Part shown: one piece after another, positions 17,210-26,304 of the stretch
Numbering within the stretch: the first letter of the stretch is position 1
How the letters are laid out: the number at the start of each line of letters is the position of its first letter
Assembly: GCF_021049285.1 (NCBI RefSeq)
Contig: NZ_CP088017.1
Location: 3,669,380 to 3,733,379, forward strand
Direction of reading: 5' to 3'
Origin: Ruania halotolerans
GTDB lineage: Bacteria; Actinomycetota; Actinomycetes; Actinomycetales; Beutenbergiaceae
Length of the DNA: 64,000 nt
The notes under the pieces: model-generated
The model's database searches: none
The model's input: only the letters and a program-made list of their open reading frames with translations
Told to the model about the DNA's origin: nothing
Made by a program: the position numbers and the translations under genes

Positions 17210-18466
17210 TCAGATGTTCGCCGCGATATCGGTCCGGAACTGTGCACCGTCGAGTTGAATCTTCTCGACACCCGCATACGCAGCATTGCGGGCGTCGGCG
17301 ATATCGGCGCCCACGCCCACCACGGACAGCACCCGGCCACCTGCGGCGACCAACGCGCCCTCGGCGTTCGTGGCAGTCCCCGCGTGCAGCACGTGCACGC
17401 CGTCCAGGGCCTCGGCTGCCTCGGCTCCGTCGATCCGGTCGCCGTTGCGCACCTGTCCGGGGTAGCCGTGCGCAGCGAGCACTACGGTCACCGCAGCATC
17501 GGCGCTCCAGCGCAAGTCCGGCAACTGATCGAGGCTGCCGGTGGCCGCGGCGTGCAGGGCCGTGGCCAGGGAAGACTCAAGCCGGGCCAGCACCACCTGC
17601 GTCTCCGGATCGCCGAACCGGGCATTGAACTCCACCACGCGCAGCCCGCGTGAGGTCAGGGCCAGGCCGCAGTACAACAGCCCTACGAAGGGGGTCCCTC
17701 GGCGAGCGAGTTCACGCACTGTGGGCAGCGCCACCCGCTCCACCACCTCGTCCACGAGCCCTTCGGGCGCCCACGGCAGGGGCGAGTACGCGCCCATCCC
17801 TCCGGTATTGGGGCCGGTGTCCCCGTCACCGAGTCGCTTGAAATCCTGCGCCGGGGCGAGCGGCACCACCGTCTGACCATCGGAGAGGCAGAACAGCGAG
17901 ATCTCGGGGCCGTCAAGAAACTCCTCGATGACCACACTGGAGCGCCGGCTGCGGCTCACGCACGCGCGTGCGTGATCGAGAGCCGCCGTGCGATCCTCAG
18001 TGACCACCACACCCTTGCCGGCGGCCAAGCCGTCATCCTTGACCACGTACGGTGGGCCGAACGCGTCCAGCGCATCGGTCACCTCGTCCATCGTCTGGCA
18101 CACGTGGGCCATCGCCGTCGGCACTGCCGCAGCAGCCATCACCTCCTTGGCGAAGGCCTTGGACCCCTCCAAGGTGGCGGCATCGCCATTGGGCCCGAAC
18201 ACGGCTATTCCGGCGGCGCGGACGGCGTCGGCCACCCCGGCCACCAGGGGAGCTTCCGGGCCGATCACCACCAGATCGGCCGCCACCTCGCGGGCGAGAT
18301 CCGCGACGGCGTCCGGTGAGAGGGCATCGACCGCCACGTTCCTGGCGATCCTCCCCGTGCCGGGGTTGCCGGGAGCCACCACCAGCGAAGTGGTGGCAGG
18401 ATCTGCGGCGAGACTGTGGGCGAGGGCATGTTCACGAGCACCGGAGCCGATCAGCAGGATCTTCAC
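17210..18466 (-). CDS. purD: Phosphoribosylamine-glycine ligase
   Basis: 418 residues from the GTG at 18466, where the family N-terminus begins (KILLIGSGAREHALAHSL). ATP-grasp elements are visible: KDDGLAAGKGVVVTE, CLSDGQTVVPLAPAQDFKR, NTGGMGAYSPLPW and the metal-binding VVEFNARFGDPETQVVL. It joins glycine to phosphoribosylamine, step two of purine synthesis. A longer in-frame reading (to 18592) adds residues without family similarity and was not used. Confidence 0.96.
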   Translation of the reverse strand: MKILLIGSGAREHALAHSLAADPATTSLVVAPGNPGTGRIARNVAVDALSPDAVADLAREVAADLVVIGPEAPLVAGVADAVRAAGIAVFGPNGDAATLEGSKAFAKEVMAAAAVPTAMAHVCQTMDEVTDALDAFGPPYVVKDDGLAAGKGVVVTEDRTAALDHARACVSRSRRSSVVIEEFLDGPEISLFCLSDGQTVVPLAPAQDFKRLGDGDTGPNTGGMGAYSPLPWAPEGLVDEVVERVALPTVRELARRGTPFVGLLYCGLALTSRGLRVVEFNARFGDPETQVVLARLESSLATALHAAATGSLDQLPDLRWSADAAVTVVLAAHGYPGQVRNGDRIDGAEAAEALDGVHVLHAGTATNAEGALVAAGGRVLSVVGVGADIADARNAAYAGVEKIQLDGAQFRTDIAANI

Positions 18467-18568
18467 GGTGCCCGAGCCTACCTGCCCCCGGGTGCAGAGA
18501 GCTCCCAGCAGAACCGCTGCCACCTGCGCGCACAGCATCACCCCTGGAATCCGGGACGAGATGACGAA

Positions 18569-18620
18569 GGCACCCGGGCCCGGGCCGATCACGAGGGATC
18601 AGGCTCGGGCCACGGGTGCC
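18569..18620. terminator. Imperfect hairpin terminator downstream of the BCCT gene
   Basis: Arms of about 18 bases (GGCACCCGGGCCCGGGCC and the near-complement ending GGCCACGGGTGCC) with a 15-base loop lie about 20 bases beyond the BCCT stop on the minus strand, just upstream of purD. Confidence 0.65.
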
Positions 18621-18639
18621 CACGCGGCGGTGGAGGCGA

Positions 18640-20427
18640 TCAGGCCTTGGTCGCCTCGCCGTCCTTGGCCTTCTTCCTGCTGGAGAAGAGCCTCCTGCGG
18701 ACCGAGGCCGGCGGATCAAGCAGGCCGTCCTCGATGAACGTCGTGGAGACATGATCGGTGAGCTCGTCCCGCGCGATCCGGCGCTGCGCTCGCAACATCC
18801 GGTTGCGGTGCATCCGGAACTGCTTGATCAGCGCCACGCACATGAAGATCATCACGATGCTGAATGGCAACGCGATCGAGATCGCCACACTCTGCAACGC
18901 TCCCAGCACCGCGCTCCCCCCGGCCAGCAGCAGGGCGGCGGCCACAACTCCCTCAAGGGTGGCCCAGAGCACGCGGCTCCACTTCGGCGGGTCAGGGTCA
19001 CCGCCGGAGGCCAGCATGTCCACCACCAACGAACCGGAGTCGGAGGAGGTGATGAAGAAGACGATCACGAGCAGGACGGCCAGTCCGACGAGCACCTTGC
19101 CAATCCCACTACCGGGTTCGCCGACGAGACCGTCGAGCAGTGTGAACAGCGACCCTGTCCCGTCGACCGTCAGGCCTTCCGGACCGACACTGTCATCGGG
19201 CCCACCCTCGGTGACCAGGCCGCCTTCACCGAACAGCTGGCGGTGCAGTGCGGTGCCACCGAAGACCGTGAACCACAGGAAGGAGAACGCCGTCGGCAGC
19301 ACCAGCACACCCACCACGAACTCACGCACGGTACGGCCACGAGAGATGCGCGCGATGAACACGCCGACGAAGGGCGCCCAGGAGACCCACCAGCCCCAGT
19401 AGAACGCGGTCCACCAGCCCTGCCACTCGACGCCGCCCTCGCCCGCGAAGGCGGTGGTGCGGAACGCGTTGTTCAGGAACTCCTGGAAGTACAGGCCGGT
19501 GGCCTCGATGTACTCACGCAACAGGAACATCGTGGGCCCGGCGATGAGCACGAAGACCATCAGCCCGATGGCCAGCACCATGTTCCCGTTGGAGAGGAAT
19601 TTGATGCCCTTCTTCACACCGGTGACCACCGAGACCAGTGCTGCCAGGGTAATCAACCCGATCAGACCCACCATGAGGAGGTTGGTGGGCTCACCGATGA
19701 TCTCCAGGAAGCTCAGGCCCGAGGCCACCTGAGAGACACCGAGCCCGAGCGAGGTCGCCACACCGAAGACGGTCCCGACCACCGCGATCACGTCGATGAC
19801 GTGCCCGATCCACCCGTCGGTGCGCTTACCCAGCAGCGATTCCAGGGACCACCGGATCGAGACCGGGCGCTTGCGTACGTGCACGGCGTACGCAATTGCC
19901 AACCCGACCACCACGTAGATGGCCCACGGGTGCAGCCCCCAGTGCAGGAACGTCGTCACCAGAGATTCCTCGGCTCCGGTGGCGTCCATCTCCGCGATAC
20001 CGGTGGCCCGGTTGGGGATACCGGCGAAGTGGTGGAGCGGTTCAGCCACTCCCCAGAACATCAGACCGATGCCCATACCGGCGGCGAACAACATCGCCAG
20101 CCAAGGCCCCATCTTGAACTCAGCCGGCTCGTCCTCGTTCCCGAGCACGATGTCTCCGTAGTGGCTCACGCCCACCCAGATCGCGAAGAACACGAACGCC
20201 GTGACCAGCAGGATGTAGTACCAGCCGAACCCGGTGACGATGCCCGAACTGACGTTGCCGATGGCCGCACCGAAGGCTTCTCCGCCTGCAACCGCCGCAA
20301 TCACGAACGCGGCGATGACCACCAATGCCGGCCAGAAGACCCACGGTTGGACCGAGGTGTACCAAGGACCGGTTCGCTTGGTCACCTCCGGCGGTGGCCC
20401 CTCTTTCTGCTTCGCCTCGGCTGTCAT
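18640..20427 (-). CDS. BCCT-family betaine/choline/carnitine transporter
   Basis: 595 residues, about twelve transmembrane helices. Family signatures include GMGIGLMFWGVAEPLHHF, the substrate-box helix YWGWWVSWAPFVGVFIARIS and RGRTVREFVVGVLV. The gating glycine-rich stretch and conserved tryptophans fit Na+- or H+-coupled uptake of quaternary ammonium solutes such as glycine betaine for osmotic protection. A long basic C-terminal tail (FRMHRNRMLRAQRRIARDE, SVRRRLFSSRKKAK) resembles the osmosensing tail of BetP. Exact substrate unknown. Confidence 0.9.
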   Translation of the reverse strand: MTAEAKQKEGPPPEVTKRTGPWYTSVQPWVFWPALVVIAAFVIAAVAGGEAFGAAIGNVSSGIVTGFGWYYILLVTAFVFFAIWVGVSHYGDIVLGNEDEPAEFKMGPWLAMLFAAGMGIGLMFWGVAEPLHHFAGIPNRATGIAEMDATGAEESLVTTFLHWGLHPWAIYVVVGLAIAYAVHVRKRPVSIRWSLESLLGKRTDGWIGHVIDVIAVVGTVFGVATSLGLGVSQVASGLSFLEIIGEPTNLLMVGLIGLITLAALVSVVTGVKKGIKFLSNGNMVLAIGLMVFVLIAGPTMFLLREYIEATGLYFQEFLNNAFRTTAFAGEGGVEWQGWWTAFYWGWWVSWAPFVGVFIARISRGRTVREFVVGVLVLPTAFSFLWFTVFGGTALHRQLFGEGGLVTEGGPDDSVGPEGLTVDGTGSLFTLLDGLVGEPGSGIGKVLVGLAVLLVIVFFITSSDSGSLVVDMLASGGDPDPPKWSRVLWATLEGVVAAALLLAGGSAVLGALQSVAISIALPFSIVMIFMCVALIKQFRMHRNRMLRAQRRIARDELTDHVSTTFIEDGLLDPPASVRRRLFSSRKKAKDGEATKA

Positions 20428-20571
20428 CGTCTCCCTCTCATCGGTTCCGTATGCACACAGGAGAGGACGGAACCTCTCCTGCCAAACACTCCACCGTAGC
20501 GAATTTCTTGAGAAGGTCCAGGCAAACGCTTGACGTGAACATCGCCGTCGCGCAAAGAAGCCGGTAAGAGA

Positions 20572-21858
20572 TCAGTCCAGGAGGTCGTGGCGCACGATCG
20601 TTGCTTCGCGGTCCGGGCCCACGCCGATGGAGGAGATCCGGGTGCCGGACATCTCCTCGAGAGCGAGCACGTAGCGCTGCGCATTGGTTGGCAGTTCCTC
20701 GAAGGTGCGGCACTGGGAGATGTCCTCCCACCACCCGTCGAGTTCTTCGTAGATCGGCGTCGCGTGATGGAATGCGGTCTGGTCCACGGGCATCTCGTCG
20801 TGGCGCACACCATCCACGTCATAGGCCACACAGACCGGCACCTTCTCCCACCCGGTGAGCACGTCGAGCTTGGTGAGCACCAGGTCGGTGAGACCATTGA
20901 TCCGCCCGGCGTAGCGGGCGATCACGGCGTCATACCACCCGCAGCGGCGGGGGCGCCCGGTCGTCACCCCGAATTCGCCGCCGGTCTTGCGAAGCGTCTC
21001 ACCGTCGTCGTCGAGCAACTCGGTGGGAAAGGGCCCCTCTCCCACGCGAGTGGTGTAGGCCTTGATCACGCCGACCACGCGGTCGATCCGGGTGGGCCCG
21101 ATACCCGATCCGGTCGCTGCGCCGCCCGCGGTGGCAGAGGAGGAGGTCACGAATGGGTAGGTGCCGTGGTCCACGTCCAGCATGGTGGCCTGGCCTGCCT
21201 CGTAAACCACGTTCTTGCCGGCATCCAGCGCCTGGTTCAGCACCAGTGAGGTGTCCGCGACCATCGGCCGCACCCGATCGGCGTAGGCGAGCAGTTCCTC
21301 GGTGACGGCATCGACGTCGGACGCGCGCCGATTGTAGATCTTCACCAGGATCTGGTTCTTCTGCTCCAGCGCACCCTCGACCTTCTCGCGCAGGATGCGC
21401 TCGTCGAACAGATCCGAGATCCGGATGCCCACCCGGCTCATCTTGTCCGCATAGGTGGGGCCGATACCGCGGCCAGTGGTGCCGATCTGACGTTTGCCAA
21501 GGAAACGCTCGGTGACCTTGTCCAGGGTGCGGTTGTAGCTGGGGATCACGTGCGCGCTGGAGGAGATGAGCAACTTCGAGACGTCCACGCCCCGGGCGGT
21601 CAGACCGTCCAGTTCTTCGAAGAGGACCTCCAGATCGACGACCACGCCGTTGCCGATCACTGGCGTGCACCCTGCGGACAGGATGCCCGAGGGAAGCAGG
21701 TGGAGGGCGTACTTTTCATCTCCGACCACCACGGTGTGCCCGGCGTTGTTCCCGCCGTTGAACTTCACCACGTAGTCAACCCGGGAGCCGAGCTGGTCCG
21801 TCGCCTTGCCCTTACCCTCGTCGCCCCATTGGGCGCCCAGGACCACCACCGCTGGCAT
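20572..21858 (-). CDS. purA: Adenylosuccinate synthetase
   Basis: 428 residues starting [20 protein letters not shown]. The GTP-binding and catalytic regions [55 protein letters not shown] and [19 protein letters not shown] are all in order. It condenses IMP with aspartate using GTP, the first step from IMP to AMP. It is followed downstream by a small inverted repeat (AGGAGAGG / CCTCTCCT near 20458-20479) that may end transcription. Confidence 0.97.
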   Translation of the reverse strand: MPAVVVLGAQWGDEGKGKATDQLGSRVDYVVKFNGGNNAGHTVVVGDEKYALHLLPSGILSAGCTPVIGNGVVVDLEVLFEELDGLTARGVDVSKLLISSSAHVIPSYNRTLDKVTERFLGKRQIGTTGRGIGPTYADKMSRVGIRISDLFDERILREKVEGALEQKNQILVKIYNRRASDVDAVTEELLAYADRVRPMVADTSLVLNQALDAGKNVVYEAGQATMLDVDHGTYPFVTSSSATAGGAATGSGIGPTRIDRVVGVIKAYTTRVGEGPFPTELLDDDGETLRKTGGEFGVTTGRPRRCGWYDAVIARYAGRINGLTDLVLTKLDVLTGWEKVPVCVAYDVDGVRHDEMPVDQTAFHHATPIYEELDGWWEDISQCRTFEELPTNAQRYVLALEEMSGTRISSIGVGPDREATIVRHDLLD

Positions 21859-21933
21859 TGAATGACCTTTCCGTCGAAGGGACCCGCGCCGGATCCCGTA
21901 GCAGCCTACTGGGCCGACGGTCAGGACCAGCGC

Positions 21934-22341
21934 TCAGAGCGAACGGGCAGCCGGATCGGAATCGTCGGCCAAGGTCCGGCACCGCTGCGCCTCATCGACC
22001 TCGCCGATGGCCTCCGCGGCATCGCCGAGCGCCATGAGCGCGATCAGGAAGCCCTGGTTCGGCACATGCCCGGCCGGCACTGGTCCCGCACCACGCCATC
22101 CGGCCCGGCGCAGAGCGTCCAGCCCGCGGTGGTATCCGGTGCGGGCGAACGCGTAGGCCGCCACCGGATCCCCGGCGGCAAGGCTTTCCCGGGCGAGCAG
22201 CCCCCAGGCGTAACTCGCCGCCGGATAGCGACCGGCCACCTCCCGCAGTGCGGCACCCTCATCGAGTGCGGCGCGGGCGGCCATGTCCGGATGGTCCTCG
22301 GGCAGGTACGTCGGCTCGGGGCCGAGCAGGTTGTGCTGCAT
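21934..22341 (-). CDS. DUF3151 family protein
   Basis: 135 residues. It opens MQHNLLGPEPTYLPED and contains LREVAGRYPAASYAWGLLA and GYHRGLDALRRAGWRGAGPVP, the characteristic DUF3151 sequence found beside purA in many actinobacteria. It is mostly helical, soluble, TPR-like, and has no catalytic motif. Function is unknown. It lies 75 bases upstream of purA on the same strand and may share its transcript. Confidence 0.85.
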   Translation of the reverse strand: MQHNLLGPEPTYLPEDHPDMAARAALDEGAALREVAGRYPAASYAWGLLARESLAAGDPVAAYAFARTGYHRGLDALRRAGWRGAGPVPAGHVPNQGFLIALMALGDAAEAIGEVDEAQRCRTLADDSDPAARSL

Positions 22342-22455
22342 GCCCCCAGTCTGTCATCTGGCGACGGCGCAGCGCTCCGGTGGCCTGACGCGCTCGCCGT
22401 GCACCTGCCGTCACCCGCCGTTAACCTTGAGGCATCCGCATCCTGGAGGCCAATG

Positions 22456-22794
22456 ATGATCGACGTGTCGACATCAGCGACCGGCGCTCGGATCACGGTT
22501 TCCGAAGATCTGGACCTGGCATCCCGTGAGTCTGCTGACGCCGTCGCGCGGCGCCTTGCCCTCCTCGAACGCCCGGCGATCACCGTGGATCTGTGCCGGA
22601 TGGATTTCATGGACTCCACCGGCGCCGCCTGGTTGATCTCCTTGGCCGGTCAATCCATTCAACGCGATGGCACGATCAGCCTGCTCGGGGCCAGCGCCCG
22701 GGACCTGTTCGTGCTGCAGGTGTGCGGCGCCCTCGACCTCTTCGATGTGAACCACCGGCACCAGTGCCCGGACGCCACCCATGCCACTGCCTGA
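22456..22794 (+). CDS. STAS-domain anti-sigma factor antagonist
   Basis: 112 residues. I prefer the ATG at 22456 (six bases after GGAGG) to the adjacent ATG at 22453. The STAS core reads ITVSEDLDLASRESADAV, then CRMDFMDSTGAAWLISLAG, where the serine of DSTG is the expected phosphorylation site. Such proteins bind a kinase/anti-sigma factor when dephosphorylated. It is convergent with the SpoIIE-type phosphatase gene 25 bases away, a likely partner. Confidence 0.85.
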   Translation: MIDVSTSATGARITVSEDLDLASRESADAVARRLALLERPAITVDLCRMDFMDSTGAAWLISLAGQSIQRDGTISLLGASARDLFVLQVCGALDLFDVNHRHQCPDATHATA

Positions 22795-22819
22795 GGCGCC
22801 CGGGTGGTGACCTCCGCCG

Positions 22820-24904
22820 TCAGGATCGTGCACCATCGCCAGTGCTGATGGCGAGCGTGGCATCGCCATGCAGGCGAGCCCACACCACCTTGCCCGGCCC
22901 GGAGGGGCGCCAGCCCCAGTCCGCGAGCCGGTCGACGATGTGCATCCCATAGCCGCCCACCCGGGCCGGGTGCGCATCCAGATGCGTAGGCGGCATCGGG
23001 TTACCGTCCTCGACTTCCACACGGACGCCGTCGACCGTCTCATGCACCCGCACCTCCAGCGACCCCCACCCATGCACCACCGCATTCGCCACGAGCTCCG
23101 AGACGACCAGCTCGATCGCCGCGGTCTCACTCCGTCCCCACTCCCGGCACGTCTGCGCGGCGAGCACGCGCGCATGGCGCACGGACTCCACCGCCGACGG
23201 TAACCGCCAACGCTGAGAACGGCCGCGACGCTCCTGTTCACCGGACCGGGTGGGCACCCGGATCACGACCACGGCAATATCATCTTCGGGCGGATCGTCG
23301 AAGGAGCGCAGCAACAGCTCCCCCACCCCGGCGGCATCGGGCGCATCGCCGATCTCGGCGAACACCTCGCGAAGCCGGACCAGGCCGTCCTGCACAGGGC
23401 GCGCTCGCCGCTCGATCAATCCGTCGGTGTAGAGCAGCAGCACGTCCCCGGGGCCGACCTCTCGCGCAGCAGTCTCCCGGTTGGCGTGCCCGAATCCGAT
23501 CAACGTGCCGGCCGCTCCATCGAGATCAGTCACCGTCCCACCGGAATACACCAGGCCCGGCAGATGCCCGGCCCCGGTGTACTCCAACAGCCACGCCCCC
23601 TCGGCCGTCGGGGTCAGCGTGGTGTACACCATTGATGCCGCCCTGCGGATCCGCATCGCCTCCACGATGGAGTCCACTCGGGTCAGCACCGTGCCTGGAT
23701 CGACAAGCTCGTTCGCAAGGGCGCGCAGCACCGAGCGCAGCTGGCCCATCGCTGAGGCGGCTTCCACATCATGGCCGACGACGTCCCCCACCACCGCGGC
23801 CACTGCACCATCGCCGATGCGCACCACGTCATACCAGTCCCCGCCGACCTGGGCGTGTTCGGCGTTCGGTGAGTAGTAGGTCCACACGTCCAGGGCATCG
23901 ATGTGGTCGAGCTCCGGCAGCATCGTCCGCTGCAAGGTTTCGGCCAGCACGTGTTCGGCTTCGTAGAGCAGCGTGTGATCCATCGCCAGTCCTACCCGCC
24001 TGGCCGCAATCTCAAGCACGGCGCCTGCGTCCGGGTACACCGGTCGTACGCCGGACTCCGCCACGGCGACGAGACCGAGGACTCGGCCGCGGCCCAGCAG
24101 CGGGGCGAGCACCACCTCGCGTGTGGCCTCCGGCACGTCGGCAAGGGCCTCATTCGCCAGCTCGACCAGCTGAGCGCTCCAGCTTCCGGGCACTTGGGCC
24201 GCGTCCAGGTCCACCCGGATCCGCTCCATGGTGCGCTCACCGAGGAGCCGCCCGACCGGGTCCGTCTCGTCCGAGGCGGTGATCCCGCGACGCGGCCGTG
24301 CCCTGCGCTCCGGACCCAGCCCGGCCAGGCCGTTGATCGGCTGAAGCACACCGTCTTCGGCGAAGAAGCCGCACCAGGCGAACAGATGCGTGGCCATCAC
24401 CCGGGCCACACCCGTCAATGCCTCGGACTCATCCTCTTCGGAAAGTACCTCGGAGACGCCCGCCATAGTTTCCAAAGCGATCCGCGAATGTTGCTCGAAG
24501 CCCGGCTGGACCGACTCGGCGGCGCCACCCGCGCCGGTAGCGATCACCACAAACCTGGTCCCGCCGCGGATCGCCTGGGGGGTGAACTCAGCAACCATGC
24601 TGAACCGGTGTCCGTCCGCTCGCACAAGCGGCAGCGTGATGGTGAAGGGTTCCTCGCCCCCGGCGCGTTCGTGCAGGCGCGCCTGCACCACCGAACCCAG
24701 ACCTGGGGAGATCAACCCGCCGCGACGCACTTCCTCGAGCGTGTACCCGGTGACTCGCTCAAAGGCGGGATTCACCCACTGCAGGAGCGGTCCGTCCTCC
24801 CCCAGGTCCAACACCGCGACAGGTGCCCGCCCGTGGAGCAGCACCTGCGCGGCCAACTCGCGCGGATCGGGCGGCGAAGAACTCGTGCCGTGATCCGGAT
24901 TCAA
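22820..24904 (-). CDS. PAS-GAF-SpoIIE phosphatase-HATPase signalling protein
   Basis: 694 residues from the TTG at 24904, which has GAGGAG six bases upstream; the open frame extends further but has no better start. Order of domains: PAS (about 20-120; LLQWVNPAFERVTGYTLEEV), GAF (about 150-310), PP2C/SpoIIE phosphatase (about 330-530; AAVVGDVVGHDVEAASAMGQ and DVLLLYTDGLIERR), and a serine-kinase-type HATPase (about 560-690; ELVVSELVANAVVHG, DAHPARVGGYGMHIVDRLAD). Kinase and phosphatase in one chain can set the phosphorylation of STAS proteins, and two STAS genes flank it. It is cytoplasmic; the sensed signal is unknown. Confidence 0.88.
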   Translation of the reverse strand: MNPDHGTSSSPPDPRELAAQVLLHGRAPVAVLDLGEDGPLLQWVNPAFERVTGYTLEEVRRGGLISPGLGSVVQARLHERAGGEEPFTITLPLVRADGHRFSMVAEFTPQAIRGGTRFVVIATGAGGAAESVQPGFEQHSRIALETMAGVSEVLSEEDESEALTGVARVMATHLFAWCGFFAEDGVLQPINGLAGLGPERRARPRRGITASDETDPVGRLLGERTMERIRVDLDAAQVPGSWSAQLVELANEALADVPEATREVVLAPLLGRGRVLGLVAVAESGVRPVYPDAGAVLEIAARRVGLAMDHTLLYEAEHVLAETLQRTMLPELDHIDALDVWTYYSPNAEHAQVGGDWYDVVRIGDGAVAAVVGDVVGHDVEAASAMGQLRSVLRALANELVDPGTVLTRVDSIVEAMRIRRAASMVYTTLTPTAEGAWLLEYTGAGHLPGLVYSGGTVTDLDGAAGTLIGFGHANRETAAREVGPGDVLLLYTDGLIERRARPVQDGLVRLREVFAEIGDAPDAAGVGELLLRSFDDPPEDDIAVVVIRVPTRSGEQERRGRSQRWRLPSAVESVRHARVLAAQTCREWGRSETAAIELVVSELVANAVVHGWGSLEVRVHETVDGVRVEVEDGNPMPPTHLDAHPARVGGYGMHIVDRLADWGWRPSGPGKVVWARLHGDATLAISTGDGARS

Positions 24905-24985
24905 CCGCCGCTCCTCATCGTCTACGGTGTGACTTATTGTGGACCACGCGGACGCGTGAGGTCCGATACCCCCGCAGGAGGCCTT

Positions 24986-25378
24986 GTGCGAGACGCTAAC
25001 AGCAGCGGCGCCGAGCCGCGCCGTGCCGCCACTGGCGCCGGTGCAGAAGCCGGCACCGTGCATACCCTGTTGGAGGCCTCCTACACCCGGCTGGTTCTCT
25101 CCGGCGAGGTGGATATGGCGATGAGCGACGAGCTCACCGAAGCGGTGGCCGAGGCTGAGGCGGCGGGTCTACCGGTGCAGGTGGACGTGCGGCACGTGCA
25201 GTTCATGGATTCGTCCGGTATCTCGCTGCTCGCCCGGCTCGCGAGCCGCACGCCGGGGCGCATGACGATGATCAGGCCGCCCGATGTGGTCCGGTTCCTG
25301 CTCGAGGTCACACGGGTCGGGGACCTGGTGGACATCGTGGACGACGACACTCAGGGTGCACCCTCGGCAGGTGAGTAG
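24986..25378 (+). CDS. STAS-domain anti-sigma factor antagonist
   Basis: 130 residues from the GTG at 24986, four bases after AGGAGG. After a 30-residue low-complexity N-terminus the STAS domain has YTRLVLSGEVDMAMSDELTE and VDVRHVQFMDSSGISLLARLAS, with the phosphorylatable serine in DSSG. It is divergent from the SpoIIE/HATPase gene across about 80 bases, so the pair may share control. Its 3' end overlaps the convergent HTTM gene by 28 bases. Confidence 0.87.
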   Translation: MRDANSSGAEPRRAATGAGAEAGTVHTLLEASYTRLVLSGEVDMAMSDELTEAVAEAEAAGLPVQVDVRHVQFMDSSGISLLARLASRTPGRMTMIRPPDVVRFLLEVTRVGDLVDIVDDDTQGAPSAGE

Positions 25379-25890
25379 TCCCGGGGGCGCAGGGCGGCAG
25401 CGATCACCGGGCGGCGGGCACGCCACCACATCGGCAGCCTCTCCCACGGCACGAACGCCGACCAGCACGCGACCGTAGGCAGGAAGTGAATCCCCAGCAG
25501 CAGGAACGTGCTGGCGTGGAAGGCCAGGAATGCACTGATCGCAAGTGCCAGCCACCGACCACGTAACGCGAAGACGACCGGCGCAGCAGCCTCGAGGACC
25601 AGAGTCGCCCACTGGGCGATTCGCAACAGCCCCGCGTGCCCAACGAGGAGCATATTCAGATCGTTCGGACGGCGGATGAACGCCCACGCGAGAGTTCCGG
25701 ACGTGGCCCAGCGCACCAGGGATCCGCCACTGAAAACGTATTTCGCCACAACCGATCCCACGTAGGTGAGCACCGTGAACACCTGGATCATGCGCAGCGG
25801 CCACCCGGCCACGGAGTCCGCATCGAGACCCCCGCCATAGCGCGCCGTACCGGCGAAGGGCAGGACCAGCACACCGATCACGATGGCCAT
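25351..25890 (-). CDS. HTTM-like membrane protein, C-terminal part
   Basis: 179 residues from the ATG at 25890, with about four hydrophobic helices (MIQVFTVLTYVGSVVAKYVF, LAISAFLAFHASTFLLLGIHF) and GSLVRWATSGTLAWAF, typical of HTTM/SdpB-like integral membrane proteins. It is in the same frame as the upstream piece ending at 25903 and separated from it only by an 8-bp tandem repeat that contains an in-frame TGA. The two pieces together would give about 317 residues, the usual family size. It may be made by reinitiation, or the gene may be off in this isolate. Confidence 0.65.
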   Translation of the reverse strand: MAIVIGVLVLPFAGTARYGGGLDADSVAGWPLRMIQVFTVLTYVGSVVAKYVFSGGSLVRWATSGTLAWAFIRRPNDLNMLLVGHAGLLRIAQWATLVLEAAAPVVFALRGRWLALAISAFLAFHASTFLLLGIHFLPTVACWSAFVPWERLPMWWRARRPVIAAALRPRDYSPAEGAP

Positions 25891-25922
25891 GTGGTCATGT
25901 GGTCATGTGGTCATGTGGTCAT
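25891..25922 (-). repeat. Four tandem copies of an 8-bp unit interrupting the HTTM gene
   Basis: GTGGTCAT occurs four times in a row (25891, 25899, 25907, 25915). On the coding strand the unit is ATGACCAC. One unit gives an uninterrupted frame; two or three shift the frame; four restore it but create a TGA at 25903-25905. This is the form of a slipped-strand contingency repeat. Confidence 0.9.
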
Positions 25923-26304
25923 GCGAGACGTAGCCATAGCTCATGGCCCAGATCACCCACAGGACGAATCCGACGCCGAGCACCACGCCACCGGCATGCT
26001 GCACCCACGCCGGTACCCGTGCGAACCCACCGAGCACTACGGCCGCCGCACCCACGTGGACACCCACGAAGAGCACTTGCGCCACGGCATCGGTCACCGG
26101 GGGCAGGTGCAGCCAGACCGCCACCACCACCGGTTCGTACACGTCGGGGGTGCCGCCACGACTGCCCGTGGAGTTCAGAAAGAACCGCACGTCGAGCACC
26201 GCCATCACAGCCAATGCAGCCCTGACCCAGGCCACCCGGGCGCGAGATAATTCCGGTACGAGCCAGGCGAGTACCCGGTGTGCCACTGAACCGGCGACCC
26301 TCAC
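25903..26304 (-). CDS. HTTM-like membrane protein, N-terminal part
   Basis: 133 residues from the GTG at 26304, which overlaps the upstream stop as GTGA. It contains several hydrophobic helices (VRAALAVMAVLDVRFFLNS, VLFVGVHVGAAAVVLGGFA, VVLGVGFVLWVIWAMSYGY), with the family-like segment AWVRAALAVMAVLDVRFF. Translation ends at a TGA inside the 8-bp repeat array, after VSHDHMTT. Together with the downstream piece it forms one HTTM-type protein. The role of such actinobacterial proteins is unknown; relatives include SdpB and vitamin-K-dependent carboxylase-like folds, but no catalytic residues are evident. Confidence 0.65.
   Translation of the reverse strand: MRVAGSVAHRVLAWLVPELSRARVAWVRAALAVMAVLDVRFFLNSTGSRGGTPDVYEPVVVAVWLHLPPVTDAVAQVLFVGVHVGAAAVVLGGFARVPAWVQHAGGVVLGVGFVLWVIWAMSYGYVSHDHMTT

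Noticed and set aside
18616-20499. Plus-strand open frame opposite the BCCT transporter
   Set aside because: Antisense shadow; composition rich in Arg, His and Gln and no start signal.
21862-22455. Long upstream extension of the first STAS gene
   Set aside because: The frame runs antisense through the DUF3151 gene and has no STAS-like sequence before 22453.
25351-26304. Insertion-sequence footprint at the 8-bp repeats
   Set aside because: The repeats are tandem and adjoin, with no inverted ends or transposase; slippage explains them better.
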